Notes: generated from the letters alone by a model not told the origin. A stretch of DNA of 64,000 nucleotides from Hydra vulgaris (GCF_038396675.1 NC_088921.1:37410001-37474000); one strand, 5' to 3'. Counted from the stretch's first letter, positions 10,810 to 26,565 are shown. Program-made: numbers and translations.

Positions 10810-12746
10810 TAAGTGTCGCAGCAATAACACTTGGTAAATGTAAATTTGATTATTATCACTATATAATAAAGTTTATTATTGAAACTTTTCAAAATTTATA
10901 GATTTGCATAAATTTAGAAGTAATTTAAAATTTTTATTAGAATCCACATCAACAACAGAAACTGATGCTGCTGCATTGAATGGTAAGTGGCTTGCTGTTT
11001 TGCACATTATTGTATTTGTGTTATCTTTACACTTACATATATTGCTCTATTATAAAATTGTTATTTTGATGTCATTTAGTTTCATTTCAGATTTATCATA
11101 CCAGGCATTTATCGAATATAGGAGGCGGCACAATGGACCTACATCCTACAGAGCGCATGGGGTGTGGGTCCGAAATGGCGGACAGGACTACCCATACCTC
11201 TTCTTCCATTGGGGTAGTGGTGGTTGCCGCAAAAAAAGGAGGGAGGGGGAAAGGGGGTGTTACATACATCTACAATAAGTATTTTGTAGGTTGTAGTTTT
11301 ACAAAATACTAACTAAATTAGTATTTCGTAAGTTGAAGTTCTACAAAATACTAATTGTAGATGTGTTTTTTTTTCAATTTATATATTTTATTTTATTTTC
11401 CTTTTTTTGTATTATATTTTGTATTATATTGCATTTTTTTGTATTATATCTTTGTAAATTTTGTTTGTATTATATTTTTGTAAATTGTTTTTGTTTGTAA
11501 ATAAAATTTCTTTTTTTGTTTCGCTTTTTTTTTTTTTTTTTTCTTTTCTTATCCTCTTACCTGCACTAACTCTTTTAGATTATCTTATTATTTTACTAAA
11601 TAAAATTGCATTTATTTTTTAGGTCTATTTTTAAGTAAAAATGTTTCATAGTCTAATTTTATTTACCTGATCCGTAATCTTTATGGCCGTAAATATATGG
11701 GGTGTTCAACGATAATTACATCAGGGTGTCCATTCTGCTGGAAAAACTGGGGTAAAGGCTGTTTTTGAAAAACATGCTGGAAAATATATCGTTTTTTGCA
11801 TTGTAGATGCTGGAAAAACATTTTTATCAATAAATGTTTGTTGTTTAGTATTCTGTAAACATTCATTGATCATTCAAGATTATTTATTTCTATTTTGTTT
11901 TTATATTATTATTTTTATCAAATTTCATTTCTTTGGTATTTTCGGAATGTCAACTGACCCGTTTTACAAGTTCTTTTGCAAGAAAGATTTTAAAATATAG
12001 TGCCGATTTTCGGCACGGGCCATTTGCAATAATAATTACAGTTTTATAGAATTAAAATATTACCTTTTTAATTATAAACTAAGTGTTCATATCTACCAAA
12101 AATGAAAGGTTGTGGTTAACATTTCAGAACAAAATTTCAGTCAGCATATATTTTGCTGACTGAAATTTTGATGGTGTTTAGTGTTGAAACAGAATGTACA
12201 CCTTTTCAACAACAATTTTTTATAAACATAACTTAATATTTAAAAAAGAAAAAAGAAACAAAATTGGTATTTGTTTACAAACAAAAAAAATTTGAACAAA
12301 ATTGAACAAAAAAGGTTAATAAAATATGCATATTAAACTAAAAAGATTTAATTACACCATCGTTTTGTAGATGTAGTTAAGTATTTTTACCTTCTTACTT
12401 TAACTCCACTCACTTTCGGCAAAGGTGATCTCTTCCCCTTAAATGAATGGAAATTTTTTCATGTTGGCCTACATCCTATGTGCGCTATAGGATGTGGACT
12501 CTTAATAACATCTTATTAACATATTATCTTAATAGTGTACAAACATTTTATTAGAATAACCTAAAAATAAAAAAAGTAACAATTGAAAGACCTGAATGAT
12601 ATTTTAGTTTTATGCTTTTTTATAAAACCTACATATCTTTTATTATTATATTTTATTTACCAGTTACAAATAAGGATGGTGCAGCAGCTATTGTTGCTAA
12701 GATAGCTACAGCTTTGTTGGCTATAATAAATAGCAAAAACGTACAG
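10810..12746 (+). CDS. Possible spliced gene fragment, small phase-1 exons
   Basis: Three short blocks have good splice sites and compatible phases. Exon 10810-10833 follows TTTATAG and precedes GTAAATG. Exon 10902-10982 follows TTATAG and precedes GTAAGT. Exon 12664-12746 follows TTTACCAG and precedes GTAATC. Joined, they read SVAAITL, DLHKFRSNLKFLLESTSTTE, TDAAALN, VTNKDGAAAIVAKIATALLA, IINSKNVQ without a stop, and every boundary except the last is phase 1. An alternative third exon starts at 11092 after TTTCAG (DLSYQAFIEYRRR). I do not recognise the protein. The first and last exons of the gene are not identified. It could be a host gene or a transposon accessory gene. Confidence 0.35.
11135..11364. 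repeat. GC-rich repeat unit and adjacent 99-bp hairpin
   Basis: GGACCTACATCCTACAGAGC (11135) and the following GCATGGGGTGTGG recur imperfectly at 12468-12503 (GGCCTACATCCTATGTGCGC). Next to it, 11266-11288 (ACATCTACAATAAGTATTTT, then GTA) is the near reverse complement of 11342-11364, with further TAGTATTT/AAATACTA pairs inside. Together they look like the end of an unclassified repeat. Confidence 0.5.
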
Positions 12747-13390
12747 GTAATCAAAATAAAAATTAAAAACAATTTAAAAAAGTCAAACTATTAGTATAAT
12801 ATCTTATAAAATAAAATAATATAATCATATTAAAGAAAATATTAAATTTTAAAAAAATCAGTTTTAAAGATGAAGATAAATTAGAAATTAAAACCAACAT
12901 TGTGATATACTGTGGCACTAAAACTAAAATAATAAATAAAATATTGTTGTTTAATTTTAAACACTTAGTACAAAAAATTTGTTGAATTAGGACATAAAAA
13001 AAGCAAATGTAAAATTTTTAAGAAGTAAATTGTAATGATACTTTAAATTTAAATTGAAATTTTTAAAATCAAACCTGAATATAGCCACCAGATAATAACA
13101 CTGTACTAAATAAATAGATTCATATAAAACACAATTGAATACCTAAGATAGATTTATTTGAAACCAAAAAAAACAACTTACTTAAATTTAAAATAAGGTC
13201 ATCTTTAGCTTCTATAAAACTACCAGCCTGTCGAGAAAGAATTTCAATGCATCACCTTTAAAACAGAACATGTTTTGTTAAGTAAAACATTAAAAAAGTA
13301 AACTTTAGTAACTTTAAAAATAACAGATTAAAAAGTTAAAAAGATTTAAAAAAATACATGCTATTTAATTAACATTAAAATATCATTTAT
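12747..13390. other. AT-rich spacer, nothing recognised
   Basis: Runs of A and T with no long ORF and no inverted repeat long enough to call. Confidence 0.5.
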
Positions 13391-15908
13391 TTAAAAGTTT
13401 CCCTTCCTGGTCTTCAAAGCTGCAAACCTGTCAATCACATCACAAAAATCAATATCTTTCACCTTATCACTTTCAATTGATAACATAGCCAGATCAGAAA
13501 GTCTTGACTGTTCCATGGGTGATCGCAAATTGTTCTTTATAAGTTTTGAAAAGCTTCTCTCACATGAAGCCACAGACACACAGATTGTAAGAAATGACTA
13601 TAGGTTTAGTGAGAGTATTGAGAGAGATTCAAGGAAACCCTAGTCAACTATGAATTTTAAAATATCAAATATTGACCAGCCTTCAGCTTAATGGATATCA
13701 ACATCTGCTGCCGTTATGTGTCTTCTTAGTTTTGGTATTTCTTTTAAAAGCTCTACTTCAGATAGCTCATCATAGAAAGTGGTCAATTTTGGAACTGACA
13801 CCCTCAACTTTTCTTCAGTTGCTGACAGAAGACTCTTGGTTTGAACAGCCTCAAACATATTTGCTACTTCCTTAATCGCTGTTGATCTGGTCTGCAGTTC
13901 AGAAATAAAATGATCAGTACACTCCAGCATTGTCCTGTTGTTTTCTTCTTGCATAGTGAGTCCAGCATCTCTGAGCTGTTCCCCTATCATTCTCTTCTTG
14001 AACCTTAATCTTCTTTCTATTGTTATTCCAAATTGGTCTGCTTTTAAAAGTATCTTTTTAACTGCATGCTCCACTAAGTGACTACGCTTCTCCTGCAGAA
14101 AAAGTCTTAATGCCTTTAACTTGGTCACTACTTTGTCAAGAGTTAAGCCTTTAGTCTGCAGATACTGCTGTTTCAAATCAACTTCCTCAAATACAGAAGC
14201 CCTAAAGTAAAGGTAGCACATAAGCGTGAAATGACAGACAGCAGGAAAAAGACCTTGTGCTGCACCTTTTGTTTCCACATTTTTACGAAGATCACATAGA
14301 GCTTCAATTGCCGCCACACATTCATCAAACTTATCTTTCACCGGTTTAACAGCAGCATGATGTGCACTCCAGCGTGTTGTTGATAGCCTTTAAACCGACA
14401 TTGCAGTGTGTTCAATTGAAACATCCCATCGATGGGTGGCAGCAGCAAAGAAGGAATGAATTCTCTCAAGAGTTCTAAAAAATGTTACACATAAAGCATT
14501 TTCAGAAAAAGAGGGTTGACCACCCAAGTTAGGCGAATGGTCTACGCATCTGTTGAAAAAAGCCTACTTGTTGTTTCTTTTCAGAATGGCCTGAACACTT
14601 CAATGTCAAGTCCATCTCTTTATAAACGTTTTAAAATGTCTAAACAGAGGTCATCAACTTTTTTACCCTTTAAAGGATTAAAAGCTTTTTTACCCTTTAA
14701 ACTTCAACTTTCCCGTTGTGGATTTTCACATATCTGATCACCTCAGACATCTGGTCAGTGTGTAATATATCAGGTGTGGTGTGAAACATGATTCCAAAAT
14801 ACCTTGCTGCCTTTATATCATTTAAAAGAATTTCCTTCACATGATTTGTCAGAACAGTTATAAATTCATACAGAGATTCTGGTGAATCAGTCACAGATGC
14901 TTTTGCTGTTGCAGATGTACTTTAATATCATTAAGTGTTCTTTTAACACAGGGTCATATTTCGAAAGCAACTTAAGCATCTCAAGAAATTTTCCTTTATT
15001 CAAAGAATCTTCCTTATGATCACGAAATGCAAGATTTTGCTTAGCAAGAAACAATGTAATATCAAGCAACCTGTGAAACATATCCTTCCATTCTTTTATC
15101 TCTATTCATTACAGCAACACAGTCGGCATCAATCGTTTTGCAAAGCTTAAGGCTTGTTGCCATTGTTTTCCAATTTTCAAGGCAATCTAGATGGTCATCT
15201 GATATCTTATGATTGTGTAATTTTAGGCTCCGCTTCCACCACTGTTGAAACCCAGTTACAAATTATAATGTTTGTTCTGTTACATTAACAGTAAAGAGTC
15301 TGCAGCAAAAACAAAATAATTTCTCACTAATGAGCAAGTAAACCACCCATTACCACAGTATTTTCTCACCATTTGGCATTTTCATGTAGAACCATTCTTT
15401 AGACAGATGGTGCACATCTCCTTTAGCCTTTGCACCTTGCCTTGTCACTGTACTGAAAGGCCCATCCTTGTACTGAAAAGAATCACTTCCTATTTTGATA
15501 ATTTCAACTCTAAAATGATCTGGGACAGGTGCATTCCAGAATCAGATAAAATATTCCATTTTTTCTCATCTAATTGACTCAACACATTTACAGTATCATG
15601 ACAAGTATCATTTTCAGCATGCACTTCTGTTTCAAAGTCATTCACTGCTATTTCATTGTGTATTTCTGCATTAATCTTGTGATTGTGGTTCTCTTCCATT
15701 TCTGGGTTTAGTTGTTCTTTTAAAGATTGCGTACTGTCAGGATTTGAGGAATCTATATCAATTGTAGATTGTGGAAGAAGATCATTTGATGAACCTTGGC
15801 CATCAATTGGTCTCCTGATATATTGAAGCATGAATCCAGTTAGTAACTTTAGTGGTTCACATTTTTTCTCTTCAGCTTTACGCTGCACGCATCCACTAGG
15901 TAATCGCA
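13391..15908 (-). pseudogene. Decayed hAT transposase, ZMYM1-like group
   Basis: Read 15908 to 13391. The N-terminal part is CVQRKAEEKKCEPLKLLTGF. A TTF-type zinc-finger region follows (RLFTVNV ... GFQQWWKRSLKLHNH, near 15150-15300). Next comes SLNKGKFLEMLKLLSKYDPV (15000), then HRWDVSIEHTA and STTRWSAHHAAVK (14360-14440), and the C-terminal dimerisation block SVASCERSFSKLIKNNLRSP at 13500-13570. This order is that of hAT proteins related to ZMYM1. At least five stops or frameshifts separate the open pieces, so it is not functional. Its 5' end is joined directly to a different transposase-like pseudogene. Confidence 0.8.
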
Positions 15909-17592
15909 TCCACTGCATCCAACATAATAACGCAATATTCTATTTGCTGTGGTCACCCATCTAGCGTGGTTCAGTTTTCCAGGATTTCTTAGAGCCAGAT
16001 CTGGCAGACAATAACCTATAGATACAGCTGTGCAGATATCAAGTAAGTATTTTTGGTCTGAACTAAGAGAATTTCTTTCAAGTTCTGGCAAAGTAATACT
16101 AACTGGAACAAAATCAACTATTAGCAACGTTTTACAAAATTGATTTTCTCTTCCAATTGACCCAGTCCATCCTTTAGGGCCTGACGTTGGTCCATCTAGT
16201 TTTTGAATTAGATGTTGAAGGGGGAGTTTATTACCGTGCATTTGACAAACAAGCCACTGCACTGGCTTTTTTAGTTCCGATTCAAATAAAGCAATTTACA
16301 CCATTTACTGTTCCGGTATTTACAACTGTTCCGTCACATCCCACAGCAACTATTTTGGATGTATCAATCTTGTTTTGATTTAAAAATTCGCAAACACTTG
16401 ACTGTACACTGTGGCCATGTCCAGATGTAGGTTCTACGTGCCCCAGATACTTTGATCCCAGTTTTTGCTACTAAAACAATATTTTCTTTTTTAATAGATT
16501 TTCGTACATTTTTCCCTTCGTTTGTATCAATGACTAAGGTGGTATCCTTTCTTCCATCAAAATACAATCCTTCTATTATTTGCATGCCTTCTTGGTGTAA
16601 ATGTTGCATTTGAATTCTGGTTTTTTTTCGTTCTCGTTGTATTTTGTTTTTATCAATTACTTTTGATTGGTCCTCTTCCGATATTATGTTCGTATCTTCA
16701 AGCACTGCACATGCTATAATTGCAGCACCTCTACTTGAAACACCAACACTATTACAAGCTAGTGCCAAAGATGGCAGTGGTGATCTCATTTGTTCAGTTT
16801 CATATTTGCTGTTCCGTTTTCGTTTACAGCTTTCAGTGGCATCTAAATAATCAGTATCTGAATCGGAGTCAGTTTTCAAAATAACTGTATCATCAGATTC
16901 ATAATGTGGAGATTGAGATCTGGAATTCTGATCCTCGCTGGGTGATGTTTCATTAGTGTTACCACCTGTTATAGTACACGTTGGAGTCAATGGTAATGGT
17001 AATGACATTCTTACACTTTTTTTCTGGCTTCTTTGCGTTGTAAATTCAAAGTAGTTTTAATATCTAAACTACTTATATACATCATCCTTATAGATCTCTG
17101 ATCAGTGAGAAAAGGACGTTCTTTCTCTGGTACCTTTTTTAATTTTTCACAGCAGCATTTAGAAAAATCAATGCATTTGCATGCTGTAACGTCAAATAAA
17201 GTATTTTCGGCATGCTTTTGAAATTTTATTAACTTGGTTTTAAATATTTCTGTTGTGTTTTTTTTGCTCACCGATTTCATTAGATTTCTATACTTTTGAT
17301 GGTAGTCAACAAACATTTTCACTATACGCTTACGTGACACCATTGGTATTGATGCTTTTCTCCACAAATCTTCAACTGCATCTGTCAGTTTTTTGGAAAT
17401 TTCTTTCACAGAAGGCTGCTTTCCGTCATTTTCCCCTCTGGTTTTCTGCATTGTGAAAAGATAACTTTGCATAATAGTTTTATATGTTGGCAAGACATTT
17501 GTCCCTAACTCGGTCGGTTTTCCAAAAATAGGACATGTCACATTTCTCCTTGTTTTCATTGAAGGCTTTGTAGCAGTTAATAATTTAGACAT
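15909..17592 (-). pseudogene. Decayed transposase-like gene of an unnamed multi-copy family
   Basis: From 17592: MSKLLTATKPSMKTRRNVTC opens a 193-residue piece rich in Cys and Lys, including CKCIDFSKCCCEKL. A second piece follows from 17008 (acidic linker, KRKRNSKYE, then GLYFDGRKDTTLVID). After a frameshift near 16440 it reads LGHVEPTSGHGHSVQSSVCE and VGCDGTVVNTGTVNGVN. After another frameshift it reads PVQWLVCQMHGNKLPLQHLI, then DGPTSGPKGWTGSIGR, and LNHARWVTTANRILR. I recognise this as a family repeated in arthropod and cnidarian genomes. The FDGRKD and GCDGT motifs fit an RNase-H-type transposase, but I cannot name a superfamily. The C-terminus is missing beyond YVGCSG. Confidence 0.6.
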
Positions 17593-17864
17593 GTTTGTTT
17601 ATTGTTTTTTTCTAAATTTATTTTATATTTTAACTAATTGTGTTACAGCAAAATTAAATCATCAAATGTTAAAATATTATTGTTTTTTATTTTTCACAAG
17701 AATTATTAACCAAAACTTTTTAAAAATGACGTAATTGGGTGACGTAATAACTAATAAAATATTACGTTAGACAAGTGTCACCGTTTAAAATTTTACTTAT
17801 AAAATACGTGCTAAATGATTTCTTAAAATTTTATCCTAATAATATTTAAAAAGGCTCGCTGTGG
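17593..17864. other. Non-coding flank with TGACGTAAT motifs
   Basis: Contains TGACGTAATTGGGTGACGTAAT near 17728-17750 and ATTACGT near 17760. These may be the terminal region of the element carrying the adjacent pseudogene. No partner end was found. Confidence 0.35.
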
Positions 17865-18450
17865 CATTTTTCCACTCTACTACAACTCTGACAAAAATTA
17901 TGCAATTAAGCACGCATCTTCTTGCTACATAGGTATTTTGCTATTTCAAATTTTTTGAAAAAAAGTGTTTTTTCTTAGAAATTAGCCCCCCTGGCGGCAA
18001 CTGAAGACATCAAAATTTTTTGTTGAAATTAAATCCTATTAATAAATGACTCGTTTTGTAATTTTTTCACTCAATTACAACTTTGACATAATGGAATTAT
18101 GCATGCCTCTTCTCGCAACATATTTTGCAATTTTGATAAAAAATTGAAAAAAATGTTTTTGTTAAAAATTAGCTCCCCTGGCGGCTACTAAAGATATCAC
18201 AATTTTTTCTTGAAATTTTGCCCTATTAATAAATGACTCATTGTGTCATTTATCCACTCTATTACAACTTTGAGATGTGTAAGGGATTTGCGCACTTTTG
18301 TTGTCGAAAAACTCGGGAAAAATAAAAAAATTGTTTTCTTTTGTCAAAATTCCGCCCCCTGGCGGCAACTAAAGACATCAAAATTTTTTCACAAAAATTT
18401 GCATATTTAATCACTGCCTGGTTACACAACTTTTCCGCACTAATACAACT
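17865..18450. repeat. ~184-bp tandem repeat, three diverged copies
   Basis: The landmark CCTGGCGGCAACTAAAGACATC, or close variants, begins near 17990, 18177 and 18358, giving periods of 187 and 181 bp. Each copy also has a TTTTCCACTCTATTACAACTTTGA-like segment. Copies are about 75-80% alike. It has the form of an old satellite and no coding capacity. Confidence 0.8.
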
Positions 18451-18488
18451 TGATATTGAAAAAAAAGTTTTTTTTGATACACTCTAAA

Positions 18489-18685
<197 letters not shown>

Positions 18686-18990
18686 CAGTATATATGGACA
18701 AAACATTTGCAACCAACATTGAACAATGCTAAAAAGTGTTCCTAATTTTACATGTCTTAAAAACAAAACGAACTATACTACCACAGCAAACAGTTCAGGA
18801 GTCTGGAGTCATAGCATACCATGACATGAGCAATCAGCTGACAGGTGACAGCGTACTGGCAGAATTTCTTTGACAAGTGCCATTTTTTGCAGCGGACAAA
18901 ACAAGTGCAACTTTTTTGGTTTGTTTCATTTTCTTAAGTCTGGTCCGTGTCAACGTCACGGAAGGTTTTTAATAATTAAAGGAAGTATCC

Positions 18991-19182
18991 AGAAGTTTCT
19001 AGAAGCATGCAGAAGCTTCCAGAAGTTTCCAGAAGAAGCATCTGGAAGCATCCAGTAGCATCCAGAATTATCCAGAAACATTCAGAAGCATCCAGACGCA
19101 TCCAAAAGCTTCCAGTAGCATCGAAAAGAAGCATTTAGAATCTTCCAGAACAGGTTCACACAGGTTCATTTTACTATATAAG
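18991..19182 (+). promoter_or_regulatory. Heat-shock-element array and TATA box of Tc1 element A
   Basis: 18991-19035 divides into nine pentamers alternating nGAAn and nTTCn (AGAAG TTTCT AGAAG CATGC AGAAG CTTCC AGAAG TTTCC AGAAG), with only the fourth deviating. This is the HSF1 binding consensus, which needs about three alternating units. It is the best part of a 10-bp tandem repeat (AGAAGCATCC-like) running from 18981 to about 19150. A TATA box (TATATAAG, 19175-19182) follows, about 270 bp before the transposase ATG. The HSE match is seen directly; heat induction is inferred. Confidence 0.7.
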
Positions 19183-19446
19183 AGACATGTAAATCGACAT
19201 GTAATTCAGTCAGTATATGGAAGTCAATCAGTCAGTATTATCAAGACAGTTTATCGAAGTGAGTTATCGAAGTGTTTTATCAAAGAACATCAATACAAGA
19301 AGTGAAATACAACAAGTGTTTCATTACATCAATACAGTCCACATCCAACCAAGACGTTGTGTTCCACAGATTATTATTGTATCATCACAAGGTAAATGTA
19401 ACACGGTAAGCCTTGAGAAACGTGATTATTTATTTTTATTATTCTT

Positions 19447-20466
19447 ATGACTTCAAGTGCAAAAATGGCTCCCGACAGTCTTGGATTGGAACTAAGAAAG
19501 AAAATTATTGAAGATTACGTAAGTGGAATGTCACAAAAAAGTATTTGTGATAAATATCGCGTAAAAAAATGGATCGTATCAAGACTATGTTCCAAATATC
19601 GTTCTACGGGGAAGTTGGCAGCAGATAACAAAGGTGGAAGACCTCGTTCCACCACTTCTAGAGAGAATTCTATGGTCGTCAGATCCGTCAAGAAAGATCC
19701 CTGGATATCATCAGTCGAGATACAAAAGCAATTAGAGCTGCCTGTATCTGACCGAACAATCAGATAACGTGCTGTTGAAGCCGGATTGTTTTCTCGACGC
19801 CCTGCAAAGAAACCGCTGATTTCACTAAAAAACCAGAAGAAAAGACTCCTGTTTGCTACATCTCATATTGAATGGAATGTGCAGAAATAGCCAATTGTCC
19901 TGTTCAGTGATGAATTGAAGTTCAACATCATTGGGAGCGATGGCATTTGCCGTGTACGTCGACCGGCCGGAAAACGCCTCAATTTACGTTACTGCCATAA
20001 GACCGTGAAGCATGGTGGAGGCAATGTAATAGTCTGAGGGCATTTTTCTGCTAACGGTCTTGGCCCAATACATCAAAACGATGGAATAATGGACTGTTTC
20101 ATGTATAAAAATATCCTGAAAGATGTTATGTTACCTCATGCTGAATAGAATATGCCAATAAAATGGGTTTTTCAGCAAGACAACGATCCGAAACACACGG
20201 CAAAAGTAGTCAAGGAGTGGTTTCAAGACAACCACCTAATGGTGATGGATTGGCCGCCTCAATTTCCGGATCTCAACCCTATCGAGAACCTGTGGGAGAT
20301 TGTCAACCGCAGAATTAATCATGAATGTAATAAGGATCAACTGTTTGAACAAATCCAAAAAGCCTGGGCAGCGACTCCACAAAGTTTCATTGATCATCTG
20401 ATCGAATCTATGCCTCGAAGATGCAAGGCTGTGATCGACAACAAAACATTCGCCACGAAATATTGA
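19447..20466 (+). pseudogene. Tc1 transposase (DD34E), inactivated by stop codons
   Basis: A single frame of about 340 codons. The N-terminus (SQKSICDKYRVKKWIVSRL) is a helix-turn-helix, then GGRPRSTT (GRPR-type motif), and a second helix-turn-helix ending DRTIR. The catalytic region shows D1 in VLFSDELKF, D2 in FQQDNDPKHTA and E in [10 protein letters not shown], with 34 residues between D2 and E. Four in-frame stops lie between 19766 and 20150; three sit where tryptophan is expected (TGG to TAG or TGA). There is no frameshift, so inactivation looks recent. The gene ends FATKY, the normal Tc1 C-terminus. Confidence 0.9.
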
Positions 20467-20714
20467 TAGCGAAATACAGCTTGGTCAACATTTTGTCGAG
20501 TTGCACTTGTTTTGTCCAGAAGGAAATCAATTTTTTTTAATACTTTTGATTAATTTATTAATTTTCGTGTACAAATAATGAACTTTGTGAGGAATAAAAC
20601 TTAAAGAACTTTGTCTCTAAACAGTTACATAGTTATTTGTCTAAATTGAAAAAATGCAGCACTTTTATATAAAGAAACTAAATTAGCATTATTTGGTTGC
20701 ACTCGTTTTGTCCG

Positions 20715-23896
<3,182 letters not shown>

Positions 23897-24009
23897 AGGC
23901 CGTTCTCCATTCAGAAGTTTTTGCGCTTAGGCGGAAATTTACGCGCTATAGTTTGCTCTTGGGCGGAAAACTTCAAGCGGAATTTAATCTCCATTCACCG
24001 CACTGAGTT

Positions 24010-25265
24010 TTGTTTTGTTTTGTTTTTTTATTAAAAAAAATGTTTTTAAATAAAAGAAATCTACTAAAAAAGAAAATAATTTTGTTGCTTATATTAAAAA
24101 AGTGTATTTTATTGAGAAATCGCAAGAAGCATAATATGTGGATGCGTAGAATTTTTATGGAACGTTCACGAAAAGGTATTTTTAATGTATTAGTAAAAGA
24201 TTTAAAACTATTTGACAGTGTATACTTCTTTCAGAGTTTTCGCATGAGTTCACAAACTTTTGAAATATTACTATCATGGGTTGCTCCATTTATATCTAAA
24301 TCTTCTCTAAGACGGGCAGTTGCAACTGCTGAAGAAAGACTATGTATAGCATTAAGATATCTTGTTACTGGCGATGCTCAGATAACAATCGCAATAAGTT
24401 TCAGAATGAGCCCTACAACTATAGGAAGAATTATCATAGAAACATGTAAAGTAATTTGGAATGTTATTTGTAAAAAAGGATATTTGTTAGCACCATCTTC
24501 ACAAAAAGAATAGCTTTAAATATCTTCTGAGTTCTACGAAAGATGGAATTTTCCTCATTGTCTTGGGGCAATAGATGGTAAACATGTAATTATTCAGTCG
24601 CCAGCCCGAAGTGGCTCAATCTATTTTAACTACAAAAAAACATTTAGCATTGTACTTTTAGCAACGTGTAATGCAAAATATGAATTCACTTTGGTTGATA
24701 TAAGTGGCTCCGGGCGTCAAAGTGACGGTGGTATTTACAATAATAGCAAAGTTGGATCCGCTATTGACAATAATCTGTTAAATTTTCCTGATCTATCATG
24801 TATAAGTGGTTATTCGAAATCCATAACATTTCCCTACACTTTTTTAGCCGACGAGGCATTTGCTTTAAAGCCGAATATGATGAGGCCTTATCCAAGAAGA
24901 ACTAATCTCGATAAAACAGAAATTGTGTTTAACTATCGCTTATCAAAAGGAAGAAGAGTAATTGAGAACTCTTTTGGGGATTCCGAATATTAAGAAGACC
25001 GATAGTATTAAAAGTTGAAAATGTGAAAATTGTTGTAGAAGCAACTGTGGCTCTGCACAACTTTCTAATGAAAATACAAATAAAAACAGATAATTTCTCA
25101 TATTGCACAAGTCATTATGTTGATCCAGAAACTTCACACGAGAGTATTCCTGGTCTATGGAGAAAAGAAACAAATAATTATCAAGGACTTAAATCAATTC
25201 AATGTCAAGGAGCCCATAATTTTATCAAAAAAGCAAAGTCTATAAGAAATAATTATAAAGATTAA
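24010..25265 (+). pseudogene. PIF/Harbinger transposase (HARBI1-like)
   Basis: DDE transposase of about 400 residues. The N-terminal region reads RRIFMERSRKGIFNVLVKDL, then FFQSFRMSSQTFEILLSWV and ISFRMSPTTIGRII, the helix-turn-helix area. The catalytic part has D1 in LGAIDGKHVII, D2 in FLADEAFALKPN and E in RRVIENSFG. It is broken by a TAG (24511), a TAA (24517) and a frameshift near 24975. Beyond that, ATVALHNFLMKIQ completes the usual C-terminus in another frame. The upstream start is uncertain because the first 40 residues are low-complexity. It pairs functionally with the MADF protein encoded opposite. Confidence 0.88.
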
Positions 25266-25463
25266 TTTAATTCGGAGGAGGGCTTAGTTTTATGGCAAGA
25301 TAGAATAGTTAACAGTACATCTAATCCTTTTGATGAAGAATAATATAAAATAGTAAATGATAATATTCAGACACAGTATACAAGGAATAAAAAAGAAAAT
25401 AATTTAAAGTTTGACGTTTTTTATCATAAATATAAATAAATTTATATAATTTTATATAAGTTA

Positions 25464-26565
25464 TTATTCTTTAAACTCTAAAGTAAATAAAACCTCTTCA
25501 ATTCTTATTCTTGCCAAACGATTTTTCTTTTTTGGAAGCTCTTTTAACGTGCTAAACAAACTTCTACAATATAAATCATCAGAATCTGTGTTAATAGTTT
25601 CATTGTCATCTTTATTTAATTGTTTTAAACTTTCAACAAGTAAAGTATCAATAGCATTGACTGCTTTATATTTTTTTTTATTGCGACTTGAGCAAGTTTT
25701 TGTGTTGAACTGCAAATCGGTGGAACTGCAACCGACTTGTTCAGCTAAATTTTTTGTGTATATAGTTGGTTCAACTTGAAACTCTATATTGACGTTTTCT
25801 TCAACTATTGAATCTAAGTTCGAATCTGTGTCTTGAGGACAGACTGTATCTGTCAAGAGTTGTAGTTGTTTGAAATATTTGCATATTGGCAGTATAGATG
25901 CTGCTGCCCCTGACCAAGTTGCTTTCTCTCGTCTGTCATTGCATCGTTTAAAATTTTCTCGTAAACCTTTCCATAGCTTTTTTAGGGATTTAACTAGAAA
26001 GTTAATAAGAACAGAGTGAGTTTTAATAACAAAAAATCAAGTATAACAAAAAAACTTAAAAAAAAGCACTACTTAGAGTGCCATGATATATTAAAATAAG
26101 TATAATCAGTTACTATTAATTGATTAGAATTATAAATTAGATCTATAAACATAAATCAGCCCAAAACTAAAACTTTTCTCTATAGTTTCCCTTTGAATGC
26201 TAGAAATTTATTAACCTGTATAAGCACCACCAAGACTTTCATTAATCATTTCCCAAGCATTTTTTCTTTTATCATAATCTTTATGCGAAGATAATGAGTA
26301 TTCCATAAACAGGAGTATTTTTTAACACACTCAATAAACTCTTCATTATCGATTTCGTCTATATCGTTGGAGTTTTTTTTTTTAGAGTTGTATTTAAATT
26401 TTTTTTAGTTAATTCTTTAGAACATATAAGTGAGGTTTCAATTGTTGGTTGCGACAAAAACAGTTGCTGTGAATTGTTTTGTTTTTGAAGCAAAGATAAA
26501 ATATATGTTTGTTGTTCAGGTGACATATTAATTCTAGCCAAATCAGCATTGTTATTAATTTCCAT
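25464..26565 (-). pseudogene. MADF/BESS accessory protein of the Harbinger element
   Basis: Read from 26565: MEINNNADLARINMSPEQQT starts a 68-residue lead. A frameshift in an A/T homopolymer near 26375 then leads to DNEEFIECVKKYSCLWNTHY, a MADF DNA-binding domain, ending near 26222 at a splice-like site. The second exon has LWKGLRENFKRCNDRREKAT (C-terminal MADF) at about 25980-25920, a linker, and a BESS-like end YCRSLFSTLKELPKKKNRLA to 25464. In Harbinger elements the Myb/SANT-like partner is needed for nuclear import and DNA binding of the transposase. The intron (about 25990-26220) is inferred. Confidence 0.7.
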
